From positions 1 through 10,436 of the forward strand of contig PLEA01000451.1 in NCBI GenBank assembly GCA_003136335.1: a stretch of 10,436 nt of DNA, read 5' to 3'. The translations under genes and the position numbers were made by a program. Shown one piece after another: positions 1-7,521 of the stretch (its first letter is position 1; each line of letters begins with the position of its first letter). The notes beneath the pieces are model-generated. The model was given only the letters and a program-made list of their open reading frames with translations. It had not been told where the DNA came from and did not search any database. Source of the DNA: Acidobacteriaceae bacterium (GTDB lineage: Bacteria; Acidobacteriota; Terriglobia; Terriglobales; SbA1).

Positions 1-2
1 TC

Positions 3-1700
3 CAGCGCGGCCCGGAATTCCGTCTGCTCGTGCTGCTCGCGGCTGCCTCCGTATCCCTGGCGCAGACGCAAGCCCTGCAACCCGACGATCAACCCAGCAC
101 CATCCGCGGCACCGTGGTTAACTCAGTCACCGGCGCCCCCATCGCGCGCGCCCTCGTCTTCACTCCCGGCAATCACATCGCAATGCTGACCGACGGCGAA
201 GGCCACTTCGAGTTCACTCTGCCTAAAGTCGCCAACGATTACACATCCGGTCCCAACGGAGGTCAACGTCACATCTTCGGTCCCTCGGCGCTGATCGCCC
301 GCAAGCCCGGCTTCCTGGAAAACCCAACTCCTCATACTCCAGTCGAGGCGACTCCGGGCACGGAGGTCACCCTCTCCCTCCTGCCCGAAGCGCTAATCAA
401 AGGCCGCGTCGTCTCCTCCGAGACCGATCCAGCTGCAGGCATCAATGTGCAGCTTTTCTCCCGGCAGGTGCAAGATGGCCGGCCCAAGTGGGTGCCCGCA
501 AGCTCAGCCCAAGCAAACTCCAACGGCGAGTTCCGATTTGCCGAACTCCAGCCCGGAACTTACAAACTAATGACGCATGAACTGTTGGACAACGATCCCG
601 CCATCGCGGTCCCAGGCGGTCAACAATACGGATTTCCCCCCGTCTATTTTCCAGGCGCCTCCGACTATTCTGCGGCCGGCACCATTCAACTCACCGCAGG
701 ACAAACCGTCCAGGCAGATATTCCCATTACTCATCAGCCCTACTTCAACGTAGAAATTCCCGTCGCCAACCCAGACCCGAACACAAATCTCAACGTGTCC
801 GTCTCGGTACAGGGATACAGCGGTTCCGGCTACGCCCTCGGCTACAACGCCCAAAAACAGAGGATCGAAGGTCTGCTGCCCAATGGAAAATATCTTGTGG
901 AGGCAACTGCCCAGAATTCGGGCTTCGGGCAGGTCAATCTCTCGGTCTCTGGGGCGCCCGCCCAAGGCCCAAGCCTCACTCTCGTTCCAAACAGTTCAAT
1001 CCCTGTGCATGTTACAGAAGAGTTCACCGCAAGCGATTGGAAGGCCGAGGGAATGTGGAGCGATGGAAAGCGTTCCTTTCCCATGCCTAAGTTGAGGCTC
1101 GATCTAAACGTTAGAGCCGAAGCTGCGGACGACTTCGCGCCCCAGACCGGCGGAAACCTTCGTCCCCCCACAGGACCGAACGACGATTCGATGATTCTTG
1201 AAAACCTTGCGCCCGGTCGATATTGGTTGCGAGCAGACGCGGTTCGTGGCTACGTGGCATCGGCAACAATGGGCGGCGTCGATTTGCTGCGCGAGCCATT
1301 CACGGTCGCCCCAGGCTCGAGTACCCCGATCGAAATAAAGTTGCGCGACGATAACGCGGAAATTGTGGGCACTGTAGCAGGTGTAACGCCCGCCCCACCG
1401 ACCGCCGCTAATTCGGCCGATATCGGGCGGTTTTGGCAGTCGGCGTATGTGTACTGTGTTCCCCTGCCAGATAGCACCGGTAAGTTTCTGCCGCTCTCAG
1501 CCTCTTCCGACGGAAAGTTCGATTACCAGATGGTAGTGCCGGGCACCTACCGCATACTGGCCTTCGCGAACCCGCAACCAAACCTTCCCTACCGCGATGC
1601 CGAAGCCATGCGGCCCTATGAATCCAAGGGTCAGGTTGTCCACCTGTCTGCCGGACAGAAAGCCAGCGTCCAACTGCAGATGATTTCCGGCATCGAGTGA
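3..1700 (+). CDS. Secreted carboxypeptidase-regulatory-like (beta-sandwich) protein, 5' end cut by the window
   Basis: Probably an exported protein made of transthyretin/CarboxypepD_reg-like beta-sandwich units; no catalytic domain is seen. The frame is open to the left edge. A GTG at 30 is not a convincing start because the preceding in-frame codons (Arg-Leu-Leu) and the run up to VSLAQ look like the hydrophobic core and cleavage site of a signal peptide whose beginning is missing. Numbering residues from the GTG, one unit covers about 23-66 (RGTVVNSVTGAPIARA, then DGEGHFEF). A second covers about 121-182 (IKGRVVSS, then NGEFRFAELQPGTYKL). A last one covers about 443-512 (IVGTV, then DGKFDYQMVVPGTYRI). 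The motif G-x-F-x-F/Y followed by PGTY is typical of the family. The stop lies 3 nt before the next gene, which is a paralogue, so the two are probably co-transcribed. The role is unknown; cell-surface binding or a link to a TonB system would only be guesses. Confidence 0.85.
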   Translation, partial: QRGPEFRLLVLLAAASVSLAQTQALQPDDQPSTIRGTVVNSVTGAPIARALVFTPGNHIAMLTDGEGHFEFTLPKVANDYTSGPNGGQRHIFGPSALIARKPGFLENPTPHTPVEATPGTEVTLSLLPEALIKGRVVSSETDPAAGINVQLFSRQVQDGRPKWVPASSAQANSNGEFRFAELQPGTYKLMTHELLDNDPAIAVPGGQQYGFPPVYFPGASDYSAAGTIQLTAGQTVQADIPITHQPYFNVEIPVANPDPNTNLNVSVSVQGYSGSGYALGYNAQKQRIEGLLPNGKYLVEATAQNSGFGQVNLSVSGAPAQGPSLTLVPNSSIPVHVTEEFTASDWKAEGMWSDGKRSFPMPKLRLDLNVRAEAADDFAPQTGGNLRPPTGPNDDSMILENLAPGRYWLRADAVRGYVASATMGGVDLLREPFTVAPGSSTPIEIKLRDDNAEIVGTVAGVTPAPPTAANSADIGRFWQSAYVYCVPLPDSTGKFLPLSASSDGKFDYQMVVPGTYRILAFANPQPNLPYRDAEAMRPYESKGQVVHLSAGQKASVQLQMISGIE

Positions 1701-1703
1701 ACC

Positions 1704-3398
1704 ATGTCAACCGATTCCATCTCGGCGCGAGCGTTTTTATCGACGACCATCTTATTAACCATCATCTGCCTGCTCGGAGACCCAACCTTCTCTGCAGCGC
1801 AAACTGCCACTCCGCCTCAACCATCAACATCCGCCGGCAGCTACCGAATCGCTGGCATTGTAGTAAGTAAAACCGACGGCCATCCTCTAGCCCGAGCCCG
1901 CATCACGCTGCGAGATGCGAAGGAACCGCAGAAGTTTGAGTCCCTCGTCACGTCGGAAGACGGCGAGTTCGAGTTCAGCAGAGTGCCCGCCGGCAAGTAC
2001 GATCTGCACGGCGCGAAGCGCGGATACATCTCCGCCTCCTACGATCAGCATGAAATGTTCTCCACCGCCATCGTAACCGGCGCTGGCCTAGAGACTGAAT
2101 CCCTTGTCCTGCGCCTCGCCCCGGCGGCAATCATTTCTAGCAAAATCCTGGACGAAGCCGGTGATCCCGTCCGCCACGCCACCGTAACGCTTTACTATGA
2201 CGATCACAGTAGCGGTGTCGATCAAATCAGACAGGCTCGCGGGGCTCAGAGCGACGACCAGGGAGCCTTCGAGATCGCCTCCCTCATGCCCGGCACTTAT
2301 TTTCTGTCGGCCAACGCCAGGCCCTGGTACGCCATCCATCCCGCCTCGGATTCTCCGAATTCAGCTTCGGAGCCCCAGCCTGCGCCCCAAAATTTAGATC
2401 GATCTCTCGACGTAGCCTATCCCGTAACCTACTACCCCGACGTCACTGACGCGGACAGTGCCACGCCGATCCCAATCCGCGGCGGCGAGCGCCTGCAGGT
2501 CGAAATTCACTTAAACCCAGTTCCCGCTCTGCATCTGCTCTTTCGTGTGCCCAACAATGGCAATAAAGGAGATACTTTTCTCCGACTCGAGCAACCCGCT
2601 TTCGACGGTTCCACGTTCTTGCAAAGCGATATCGTTCACACCGTATCGCCAGGCCTCGTCGAAATTACCGGCGTTCCCGCCGGCCGCTACAACGTCCACT
2701 TCTATGGAGCCGGCTCAGGAATCCAAATGAACGGAGTGGATCTCGGCAAAGATGGCGAGGAAATTGACGCCTCCGCCGGCGAAGCGCTGAGCACCGTCAA
2801 GGTGTCGGTGCAATTGTCCGGCGAAACCGCACTACCGCCACGGCTTATGATCGGGTTGCGTTCCGCGCACAGATCGATGGCCGGCGTGCAGCCAGTCAAC
2901 GCCAAAGGAGAAGCCGAGTTCCAGCAAATCGCTCCAGGACGATATGAACTTTTGTTTTGGGGACCGCCCCGGCCCTACTCCATTGCGCATATTTCCGCCG
3001 AGGGCGCCGAAGTCTCCGGCCACACAATCACTGTGACCGCCGCCGCCTCTCCGTCCGTTTCGCTGACTCTGGTGGGCGGCAGCTTAAACGTGGAAGGGAC
3101 GGCCAAGCGCGGGGACAAACCTTTCGCCGGAGCGATGGTTGTCCTGGTCCCCAAGAATCCAGAGGACAATCGCGACCTTTTCCGCCGCGATCAAAGCGAC
3201 CTCGATGGCACATTCAGTTTGCGCAACGTAGTCCCCGGATCCTACACGGTTCTGGCCATTGAAAACGGATGGGATCTCGATTGGTCCCAGCCCGCGGTAA
3301 TTGCTGCGTACATGAAACATGGCCGCACCGTTCAAGTCGGCAATCCCCCCGGTCGCCCCATGAATCTCACAGAAGCCGTCGAAGTTCAATCCAAGTAG
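1704..3398 (+). CDS. Secreted carboxypeptidase-regulatory-like (beta-sandwich) protein, paralogue of the upstream gene
   Basis: A 564-aa predicted exported protein. Residues 1-32 form a signal peptide with hydrophobic core FLSTTILLTIICLL and a likely cleavage around FSAAQ. A CarboxypepD_reg-like unit spans about 48-105 (IAGIVVSKTDGHPLARARI, then DGEFEFSRVPAGKYDL). A second spans about 140-204 (DQGAFEIASLMPGTYFL). A C-terminal unit spans about 459-518 (LNVEGTAKRGDKPFAGAMV, then DLDGTFSLRNVVPGSYTVL), followed by a tail of about 45 residues rich in W, P and G. No enzymatic motif is visible. The ATG is only 3 nt after the upstream stop, with just a weak GAGTG-like ribosome site inside the previous gene, which suggests translational coupling. 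No convincing terminator follows the stop. The molecular function is unknown; location outside the cytoplasm is the safest statement. Confidence 0.88.
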   Translation: MSTDSISARAFLSTTILLTIICLLGDPTFSAAQTATPPQPSTSAGSYRIAGIVVSKTDGHPLARARITLRDAKEPQKFESLVTSEDGEFEFSRVPAGKYDLHGAKRGYISASYDQHEMFSTAIVTGAGLETESLVLRLAPAAIISSKILDEAGDPVRHATVTLYYDDHSSGVDQIRQARGAQSDDQGAFEIASLMPGTYFLSANARPWYAIHPASDSPNSASEPQPAPQNLDRSLDVAYPVTYYPDVTDADSATPIPIRGGERLQVEIHLNPVPALHLLFRVPNNGNKGDTFLRLEQPAFDGSTFLQSDIVHTVSPGLVEITGVPAGRYNVHFYGAGSGIQMNGVDLGKDGEEIDASAGEALSTVKVSVQLSGETALPPRLMIGLRSAHRSMAGVQPVNAKGEAEFQQIAPGRYELLFWGPPRPYSIAHISAEGAEVSGHTITVTAAASPSVSLTLVGGSLNVEGTAKRGDKPFAGAMVVLVPKNPEDNRDLFRRDQSDLDGTFSLRNVVPGSYTVLAIENGWDLDWSQPAVIAAYMKHGRTVQVGNPPGRPMNLTEAVEVQSK

Positions 3399-3657
3399 GA
3401 ACCGCTGCCGCGGAACTTTCGTCTCTATTCGGTCCGTGCAGGAAATTCCAGGCAAGGCCGCAATCGGGGAGGGTGAACCGGGGCCTGTTCCGATGGCGGA
3501 TTTCTTAACTCATGTGATTCCCTTCCATCCGACCGGGTATGTTCAGTTCATTACCTAGGTCATCGTCGTCCACTGTTTCATCTCCACAAACTGCCGATCT
3601 AAGAAGTAGATTGATCTTCGTACGCGAGCTGAGCGGGAACAGGGAGATTGTTCGTAT

Positions 3658-3837
3658 ATGAAAAACCCGCATGAGCACATTCCGTTTTGCCAAACCCGTT
3701 CGGCCATTGCCGCCTGCTGTCCATCATGTCGATGGGCGCTTTTACAGTGGAGTCAGCCTTCGCCTGAGCCCAGCTTCGAGAAAAAACTGACCCCGGAAGA
3801 TCAGACGTTCCTGACAGAATTGCTCATCTCTTTCTGA
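3658..3837 (+). CDS. Small hypothetical ORF, 59 aa, doubtful
   Basis: An ATG preceded by AGGGAG (about 11 nt upstream) opens a 59-codon frame ending in TGA. The product starts MKNPHEHIPF, contains a cysteine cluster (ACCPSC) and ends with a charged segment KKLTPEDQTFLTELL. I do not recognise it. The middle part in the +2 frame reads LLSIMSMGAFTVESAFA, which resembles a signal peptide, so this could instead be a frameshifted relic in which a signal sequence and the LTPEDQTFL segment were once joined. No neighbour supports expression. Treat it as a candidate only. Confidence 0.22.
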   Translation: MKNPHEHIPFCQTRSAIAACCPSCRWALLQWSQPSPEPSFEKKLTPEDQTFLTELLISF

Positions 3838-4043
3838 ACCGAATCCGAGTTGCAATGCCGGACAGGCTCCAATTGCCCCGTGAAAAGTAAAGCCGAAAGC
3901 CATTTTCCTAAAACGGGAATGCCGTTCTCATATCGCTGCACCGATGCCCTTTCTCCTTGACTTTCCCCACTCTCCAGCTAATCTGAAAACCGGCTCCTCT
4001 CTCATTGACAAGAAATGCTAGGTAAGTCCTTTGAATGGAAGAT

Positions 4044-4103
4044 TTTGCCCCTAAGTTATTGAGGCCCTTCGATTTTTCTGCGCTTTGCCCGCTAAGTTGA
4101 TGA
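4044..4103. repeat. Weak direct repeat, two units about 41 nt apart
   Basis: Two copies of a sequence close to TTTGCCC(G)CTAAGTT followed by a TGA-containing end begin at 4044 and 4084. They lie in the non-coding stretch upstream of the aminotransferase gene. A third, weaker relative (GGTAAGTCCTTTGAAT) begins near 4021. They could be decayed tandem repeats or chance similarity in AT-richer DNA. Confidence 0.3.
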
Positions 4104-4276
4104 TTCCAATAGACCAAGGGGGAAGGGGCGTGGAGTAGCGAAAGAGTAAACACCATTCCAAAGTGGGGTCGCAACGCACGAGTCATTCCGGCTCCGAATA
4201 ACTTCCCTGACTCCTCCTCGTCCTTGCCACCTGCGGCCCGCAGTCGTACCATAGCGCCTTCCGTTCATCCGCTCGC

Positions 4277-4282
4277 AGGAGG
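4277..4282 (+). promoter_or_regulatory. Shine-Dalgarno site fixing the aminotransferase start
   Basis: A perfect AGGAGG lies four bases before the ATG at 4287. An in-frame ATG exists upstream at 4224, but only the 4287 start has this site and puts the twin-arginine motif at the extreme N-terminus. Confidence 0.75.
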
Positions 4283-4286
4283 TTTC

Positions 4287-5576
4287 ATGCTCGACCGCCG
4301 TCATTTCCTTTCCACCGCAGCCACAGGAGTTGCAGCCTCAGTCGCCTTTCGCAGCAACTTGTTCGCACAACTGGAAAAAACTCCGCCTCTTCCCGATCGC
4401 TCCCTCCTCGATAAGAATGAAGACGCTTTCTGGGCCGAAATGCGGAAACAGTTCATCATTCCCGAAGATGAGATCTACCTGAACAATGGCACTGTCGGAT
4501 CCAGTCCCGCGCCCGTGTTGCGCGCGATCTTCGACGGATATAACACCACCGAAAAAATGGACCAACGGGATCCCGAAGACTATCCCATTTGGGGATACGC
4601 AGCCTGGAATGAGTTCCGCGACCCGCTCGCCGAATTCGTAGGCTGCAAGCGCGACGAGATCGCGCTGCTCCGCAATGCGACCGAGGCTAACAGCTACATC
4701 GCCAACGGCATCGACATGAAGCCAGGCGACGAAGTCCTGATGACCGACCAGGAACATCCCGGAGGCGAACATCCCTGGGACCTCAAGGCCAAGCGCTACG
4801 GCGTCGTCATAAAAAAGATCACGCTTCCCCGCCCCGTGAAAGATGCTGCGCAGGTGCTCAATCTGTTCAACGACGCGATCACCCCGCGCACGCGCATGAT
4901 TTTCTTCAGCCATATCACCACGTTCTCAGGAGTCGTGTTGCCCGCGAAAGAACTGGCTGCACTCGCGCGCACCAAAGGCATTCTCTCGGCCATCGATGGA
5001 GCGCACGTCCCAGGCATGATGCGCCTTAACGTAAGCGAACTAGGCTGCGACATGTATTCGGCGAGCCCACACAAGTGGCTGATGGCGACTAAAGGCACTG
5101 GTTTCCTCTACGTGCGCGACGAAGTCATCGACCGCGTGTGGAGCACGATCGCCACCGAAGGCTGGGACGATACGAAGATCCGCGCCGAGCGCTTCCAGCG
5201 CATCGGCAGTTCGAACGTGCCCGCGTTGTGGGGATTGCGCACCTCCATTAAACTGGCGAGCGACATTGGCATGGAGCGCATCGAGCGCCGTCACCGCCAA
5301 ATGGGCGACTACATTCTCGACGAAATGAAGAAGCGCGGAGCCGAATCGTGGACGTCGCCCGACCCTGCGCTGCGCTGCGCGATTATCAGCGTGAACGTCC
5401 CGCCAGTTCCGCGCCTGGATCTGGAGAACTGGCTGTGGAAGACGCACAAGATCCGCATCCGCGGCGGCGACCCAAACAAACTGCGCCTGTCGACCCCCTA
5501 CTATCTGCAGAAAACAGACATTGACCGCTTCCTGGAAAAGTTCGACGAATACAAGCGGGAGAAGAAGCTGGCGTAA
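4287..5576 (+). CDS. Tat-exported class V aminotransferase-fold PLP-dependent enzyme (isopenicillin N epimerase/cysteine desulfurase-like)
   Basis: A 429-aa pyridoxal-phosphate enzyme of fold type I, class V. The N-terminus MLDRRHFLSTAATGVAASVAF is a twin-arginine signal (Arg4-Arg5, then a short hydrophobic stretch), with likely cleavage near FAQ at 26-28. It is therefore predicted to be exported folded, with its cofactor. Family landmarks are LNNGTVGSSP (66-74), LRNATEANS (128-136), EHPGG (156-160), AIDGAHVPG with Asp237 for the pyridine nitrogen, and SPHKW with Lys263 as the expected Schiff-base lysine. Length and architecture match isopenicillin-N-epimerase-like or cysteine-desulfurase-like members. 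The class covers epimerases, desulfurases, kynureninases and aminotransferases, so the substrate cannot be named. The gene stands alone, with a long intergenic region upstream and a convergent gene 50 nt downstream. All key residues appear intact. Confidence 0.92.
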   Translation: MLDRRHFLSTAATGVAASVAFRSNLFAQLEKTPPLPDRSLLDKNEDAFWAEMRKQFIIPEDEIYLNNGTVGSSPAPVLRAIFDGYNTTEKMDQRDPEDYPIWGYAAWNEFRDPLAEFVGCKRDEIALLRNATEANSYIANGIDMKPGDEVLMTDQEHPGGEHPWDLKAKRYGVVIKKITLPRPVKDAAQVLNLFNDAITPRTRMIFFSHITTFSGVVLPAKELAALARTKGILSAIDGAHVPGMMRLNVSELGCDMYSASPHKWLMATKGTGFLYVRDEVIDRVWSTIATEGWDDTKIRAERFQRIGSSNVPALWGLRTSIKLASDIGMERIERRHRQMGDYILDEMKKRGAESWTSPDPALRCAIISVNVPPVPRLDLENWLWKTHKIRIRGGDPNKLRLSTPYYLQKTDIDRFLEKFDEYKREKKLA

Positions 5577-5590
5577 GATTCCAGCGTGTT

Positions 5591-5621
5591 CCGCGTGGGC
5601 GAGTCGCCCGCGCCCACACGG
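5591..5621. terminator. Hairpin between convergent genes, possible bidirectional terminator
   Basis: GTGGGCG (5595-5601) pairs with CGCCCAC (5611-5617), and the outer CCG/CGG triplets extend the stem after one mismatch. It sits in the 50-nt gap between two converging stop codons. No T-run follows on either strand, so efficient intrinsic termination is uncertain. Confidence 0.4.
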
Positions 5622-5626
5622 TACAG

Positions 5627-7036
5627 CTAGTCGTAATACTCCAGCCCCAGGTGCGTAATCAGTTCCTCGCCCTTCAAATGGCGCAGCGTGTTCTTCAGCT
5701 TCATTAACTGAATGAAGAGATCGTGCTCTGGGTACAATCCTGGTGCGGTCATCGGAGACTTGAAGTAGAAGCTGAGCCACTCTTGGATGCCCAGGCCGCG
5801 CAATGCAGAGGATCGCTTCGCCAAATCGAGAAACAATACAAGGTCGAGCACGATTGGCGCGGCGAGAATTGAGTCGCGGCACAGGAAGTCTACCTTAATC
5901 TGCATGGGATAGCCCAGCCATCCGAAGATGTCGATGTTGTCCCAGCCTTCTTTGTTATCGCCGCGCGGCGGGTAATAGTTAATGCGAACCTTGTGGAAGA
6001 TATTTCCGTAGAGTTCGGGGTAAAGCGCGGGCTGCAGGATGTGCTCCAGCACGCCCAGCTTGGATTCTTCCTTGGTCTTGAATGAACCGGGATCGTCTAG
6101 CACTTCGCCGTCGCGGTTGCCGAGGATGTTGGTGGAGTACCAGCCGCTCAGGCCCAGCAGCCGAGCTTTGAACGCGGGCGCCAAAACCGTTTTCATCAGC
6201 GTTTGGCCGGTTTTGAAATCCTTGCCGCAGATGGGAGCTTCATTCTGGCGCGAAAGTTCCAGCATGACAGGAAGATCGACGGTGAGGTTTGGAGCGCCAT
6301 TGGCAAAAGGCACCCCTTCCATGAGAGAGGCGTAGGCATAGATCATCGAGGGCGCAATCAATTCGTCGTTCTCGCGCATCGCTTTCTCGAAGGACTTCAA
6401 CGATTGGTGTGCAGCAGTCGGCTCGATGTAGGACTCGGTGGAACCGCACCACATGGTGATGAGGCGACTGGCGCCGCTCGTCTTCTTGAAGTCGCGGATG
6501 TCGTCGCGCAACTGCTCGGCGAGATCCATCTTTGTTTTGCCTTTTTTTACGTTAGGACCATCGATTTTCTTCACATAATTGTGATCGAATACCGCGGCGC
6601 GCGGCTTCACAGAAGTGAGAAACGGCTTTAACTGTTCGAGCAGGCGATAGTCGAGCACGCCCGCATTGGAAGCAGCTTCGTACATATTGTCTTCGAAAAT
6701 GTCCCAGCCGGTGAAGACCAGGTCGTCGAGTCCGGCCAGCGGAACGAACTCCTTGACTTTGGGCGAGCGGCCGTCGGTGCGCTTGCCCAGACGCACAGTG
6801 CCCATCTGCGTGAGGGATCCGATGGGCTTGGCGAGGCCTTTGCGGATGGCTTCGACGCCGGCAACGAAAGTCGTGGCGACGGCGCCCATGCCTGGGATCA
6901 TCACTCCGAGCTTGCCTTTTACGGGCTCGATGCTGCCGTTGGGTTTGGAACTGCTGCGCGACTTCGCGTGCGACTTCTTTTCGATTACTTCCACTCGTGC
7001 TGTGTTCTTTTTTGCGGTCTTCTGGCGTGTCGCCAT
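5627..7036 (-). CDS. ino1: Inositol-3-phosphate synthase (myo-inositol-1-phosphate synthase)
   Basis: This enzyme converts D-glucose 6-phosphate to 1D-myo-inositol 3-phosphate using NAD+ in the cytoplasm, the committed step of inositol synthesis. The 469-aa product has the dinucleotide-binding start GVMIPGMGAVATTFVAG (44-60). The bacterial-type block KPIGSLTQMGTVRLGKR follows at 70-86. Catalytic-core motifs are GKDFKTGQTLMKT (271-283), STNILGNRDG (301-310) and KVDFLCRDSILAAPIVLDL (381-399). Length fits the family apart from a Lys/Ser-rich, probably disordered N-terminal extension of about 40 residues. The ATG at 7036 has a GAGGAAG ribosome site about 10 nt upstream. The gene is monocistronic here. 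Inositol phosphate could feed phosphatidylinositol-type lipids or compatible solutes; nothing in the window shows which. Confidence 0.95.
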   Translation of the reverse strand: MATRQKTAKKNTARVEVIEKKSHAKSRSSSKPNGSIEPVKGKLGVMIPGMGAVATTFVAGVEAIRKGLAKPIGSLTQMGTVRLGKRTDGRSPKVKEFVPLAGLDDLVFTGWDIFEDNMYEAASNAGVLDYRLLEQLKPFLTSVKPRAAVFDHNYVKKIDGPNVKKGKTKMDLAEQLRDDIRDFKKTSGASRLITMWCGSTESYIEPTAAHQSLKSFEKAMRENDELIAPSMIYAYASLMEGVPFANGAPNLTVDLPVMLELSRQNEAPICGKDFKTGQTLMKTVLAPAFKARLLGLSGWYSTNILGNRDGEVLDDPGSFKTKEESKLGVLEHILQPALYPELYGNIFHKVRINYYPPRGDNKEGWDNIDIFGWLGYPMQIKVDFLCRDSILAAPIVLDLVLFLDLAKRSSALRGLGIQEWLSFYFKSPMTAPGLYPEHDLFIQLMKLKNTLRHLKGEELITHLGLEYYD

Positions 7037-7105
7037 AGGTTGGCTGCTTCCTCAGTAAGAATCAGGATGGAGGTGCAAACCTTGTATGTTCTCGTATTGG
7101 GCGGG

Positions 7106-7131
7106 AGTTTGGCAAACTTACAGGGCCAAAC
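7106..7131. promoter_or_regulatory. Inverted repeat upstream of the inositol synthase gene, possible operator
   Basis: GTTTGGC (7107-7113) and GCCAAAC (7125-7131) form 7-bp arms 11 nt apart. Overlapping them, AGTTTG-G-CAAACT (7106-7118) is itself a perfect odd palindrome. The position, 70-95 nt upstream of the start codon of the minus-strand gene, suits a repressor-binding site. No regulator gene adjoins, so the role is inference only. Confidence 0.3.
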
Positions 7132-7204
7132 GCGGAGAATTTCGCTTCAATGGTGCTGCTTTGTCATTGAGCGGAGCGCCGCAGCATCGACTACTCCGGG
7201 GTCG

Positions 7205-7280
7205 CGGGACTTCGTTTCTCGACTCGCTGCGCTCGCTCAGGGCAGGCTCACGCGTGACAGCCGACTCGGCTGTCGCTAGG
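7205..7280. repeat. REP-like palindromic repeat block
   Basis: GACAGCCGA (7256-7264) and TCGGCTGTC (7266-7274) form a perfect 9-bp stem around a single base. Just before it is a CGACTCGCTGCGCTCGCT stretch with internal self-similarity. Such modular palindromes look like dispersed extragenic repeats. Whether copies occur elsewhere in the genome cannot be seen from this window. Confidence 0.5.
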
Positions 7281-7397
7281 TGGGACTCTGCACAAATCAG
7301 AGCCATCACTTCTTTGCGTTGGACTCGTAGCGCGGGTTCGTTCAGAATGGAATCACTTCGCAACCGGCTCTGCAGCAGGTTCCCGCGAAGTTGATGT

Positions 7398-7426
7398 TTG
7401 CATGCATCCTTGTAGCGGCATGTAAA
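7398..7426 (+). promoter_or_regulatory. Candidate promoter of the small secreted protein gene
   Basis: TTGCAT (7398-7403) and TGTAAA (7421-7426) are separated by 17 nt, giving partial matches to sigma-70 type -35 and -10 boxes. Transcription would start near 7433 and give a leader of about 105 nt that includes the predicted hairpins. The box matches are weak. Confidence 0.25.
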
Positions 7427-7458
7427 TCTTCTGACCCCGTTGATCTCCACAAAAATCT

Positions 7459-7521
7459 GAGCCCACGCCGACCCGCTCGCACGGGCAGCGTGCTCTTCAG
7501 GCCCGCCCTTCTCACGGAGGG
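7459..7521 (+). promoter_or_regulatory. Structured 5' leader upstream of the small secreted protein
   Basis: GAGC (7459-7462) and ACGC (7465-7468) pair with GCGT (7488-7491) and GCTC (7492-7495), leaving a two-base CC bulge. Inside, CCCG (7472-7475) pairs with CGGG (7482-7485) around a six-base loop. A second small hairpin, CCCT (7506-7509) with AGGG (7518-7521), ends seven bases before the ribosome site at 7528. I do not recognise a known riboswitch class. It may be a cis-regulatory RNA or just a GC-rich stable leader. Confidence 0.35.

Larger units (their letters stand above)
3399..4286. other. Long intergenic region, mostly without recognisable genes
   Basis: Almost 890 bases separate the two secreted-protein genes from the aminotransferase. 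Both strands are broken by frequent stops. I see one short plus-strand ORF at 3658-3837 (listed separately with low confidence), an uncharacterised 62-codon minus-strand ORF that overlaps its start, and a weak direct repeat around 4044-4103. Base composition is less GC-rich than in the neighbouring genes. No tRNA, attachment site or terminator was recognised. It may be a decayed gene remnant plus the promoter region of the downstream gene. Confidence 0.6.

Noticed and set aside
3505..3693. A 62-codon minus-strand ORF in the long intergenic region
   Set aside because: No ribosome site, motif or conserved context was seen, and it overlaps another weak ORF on the other strand.
3763..3837. Possible remnant of a glucoamylase-like (DUF3131-type) protein from the LTPEDQTFLTEL segment
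   Set aside because: Only a dozen residues are suggestive and the expected following motif is absent in all frames.
4224..4286. N-terminal extension of the aminotransferase from 4224
   Set aside because: It would displace the twin-arginine motif from the N-terminus and ignore the perfect AGGAGG before 4287.
5040..5882. A 280-codon minus-strand open frame across the end of the aminotransferase and inositol synthase genes
   Set aside because: It is antisense or out of frame to two strongly supported genes and has no recognisable motif; GC-rich codon bias explains its length.
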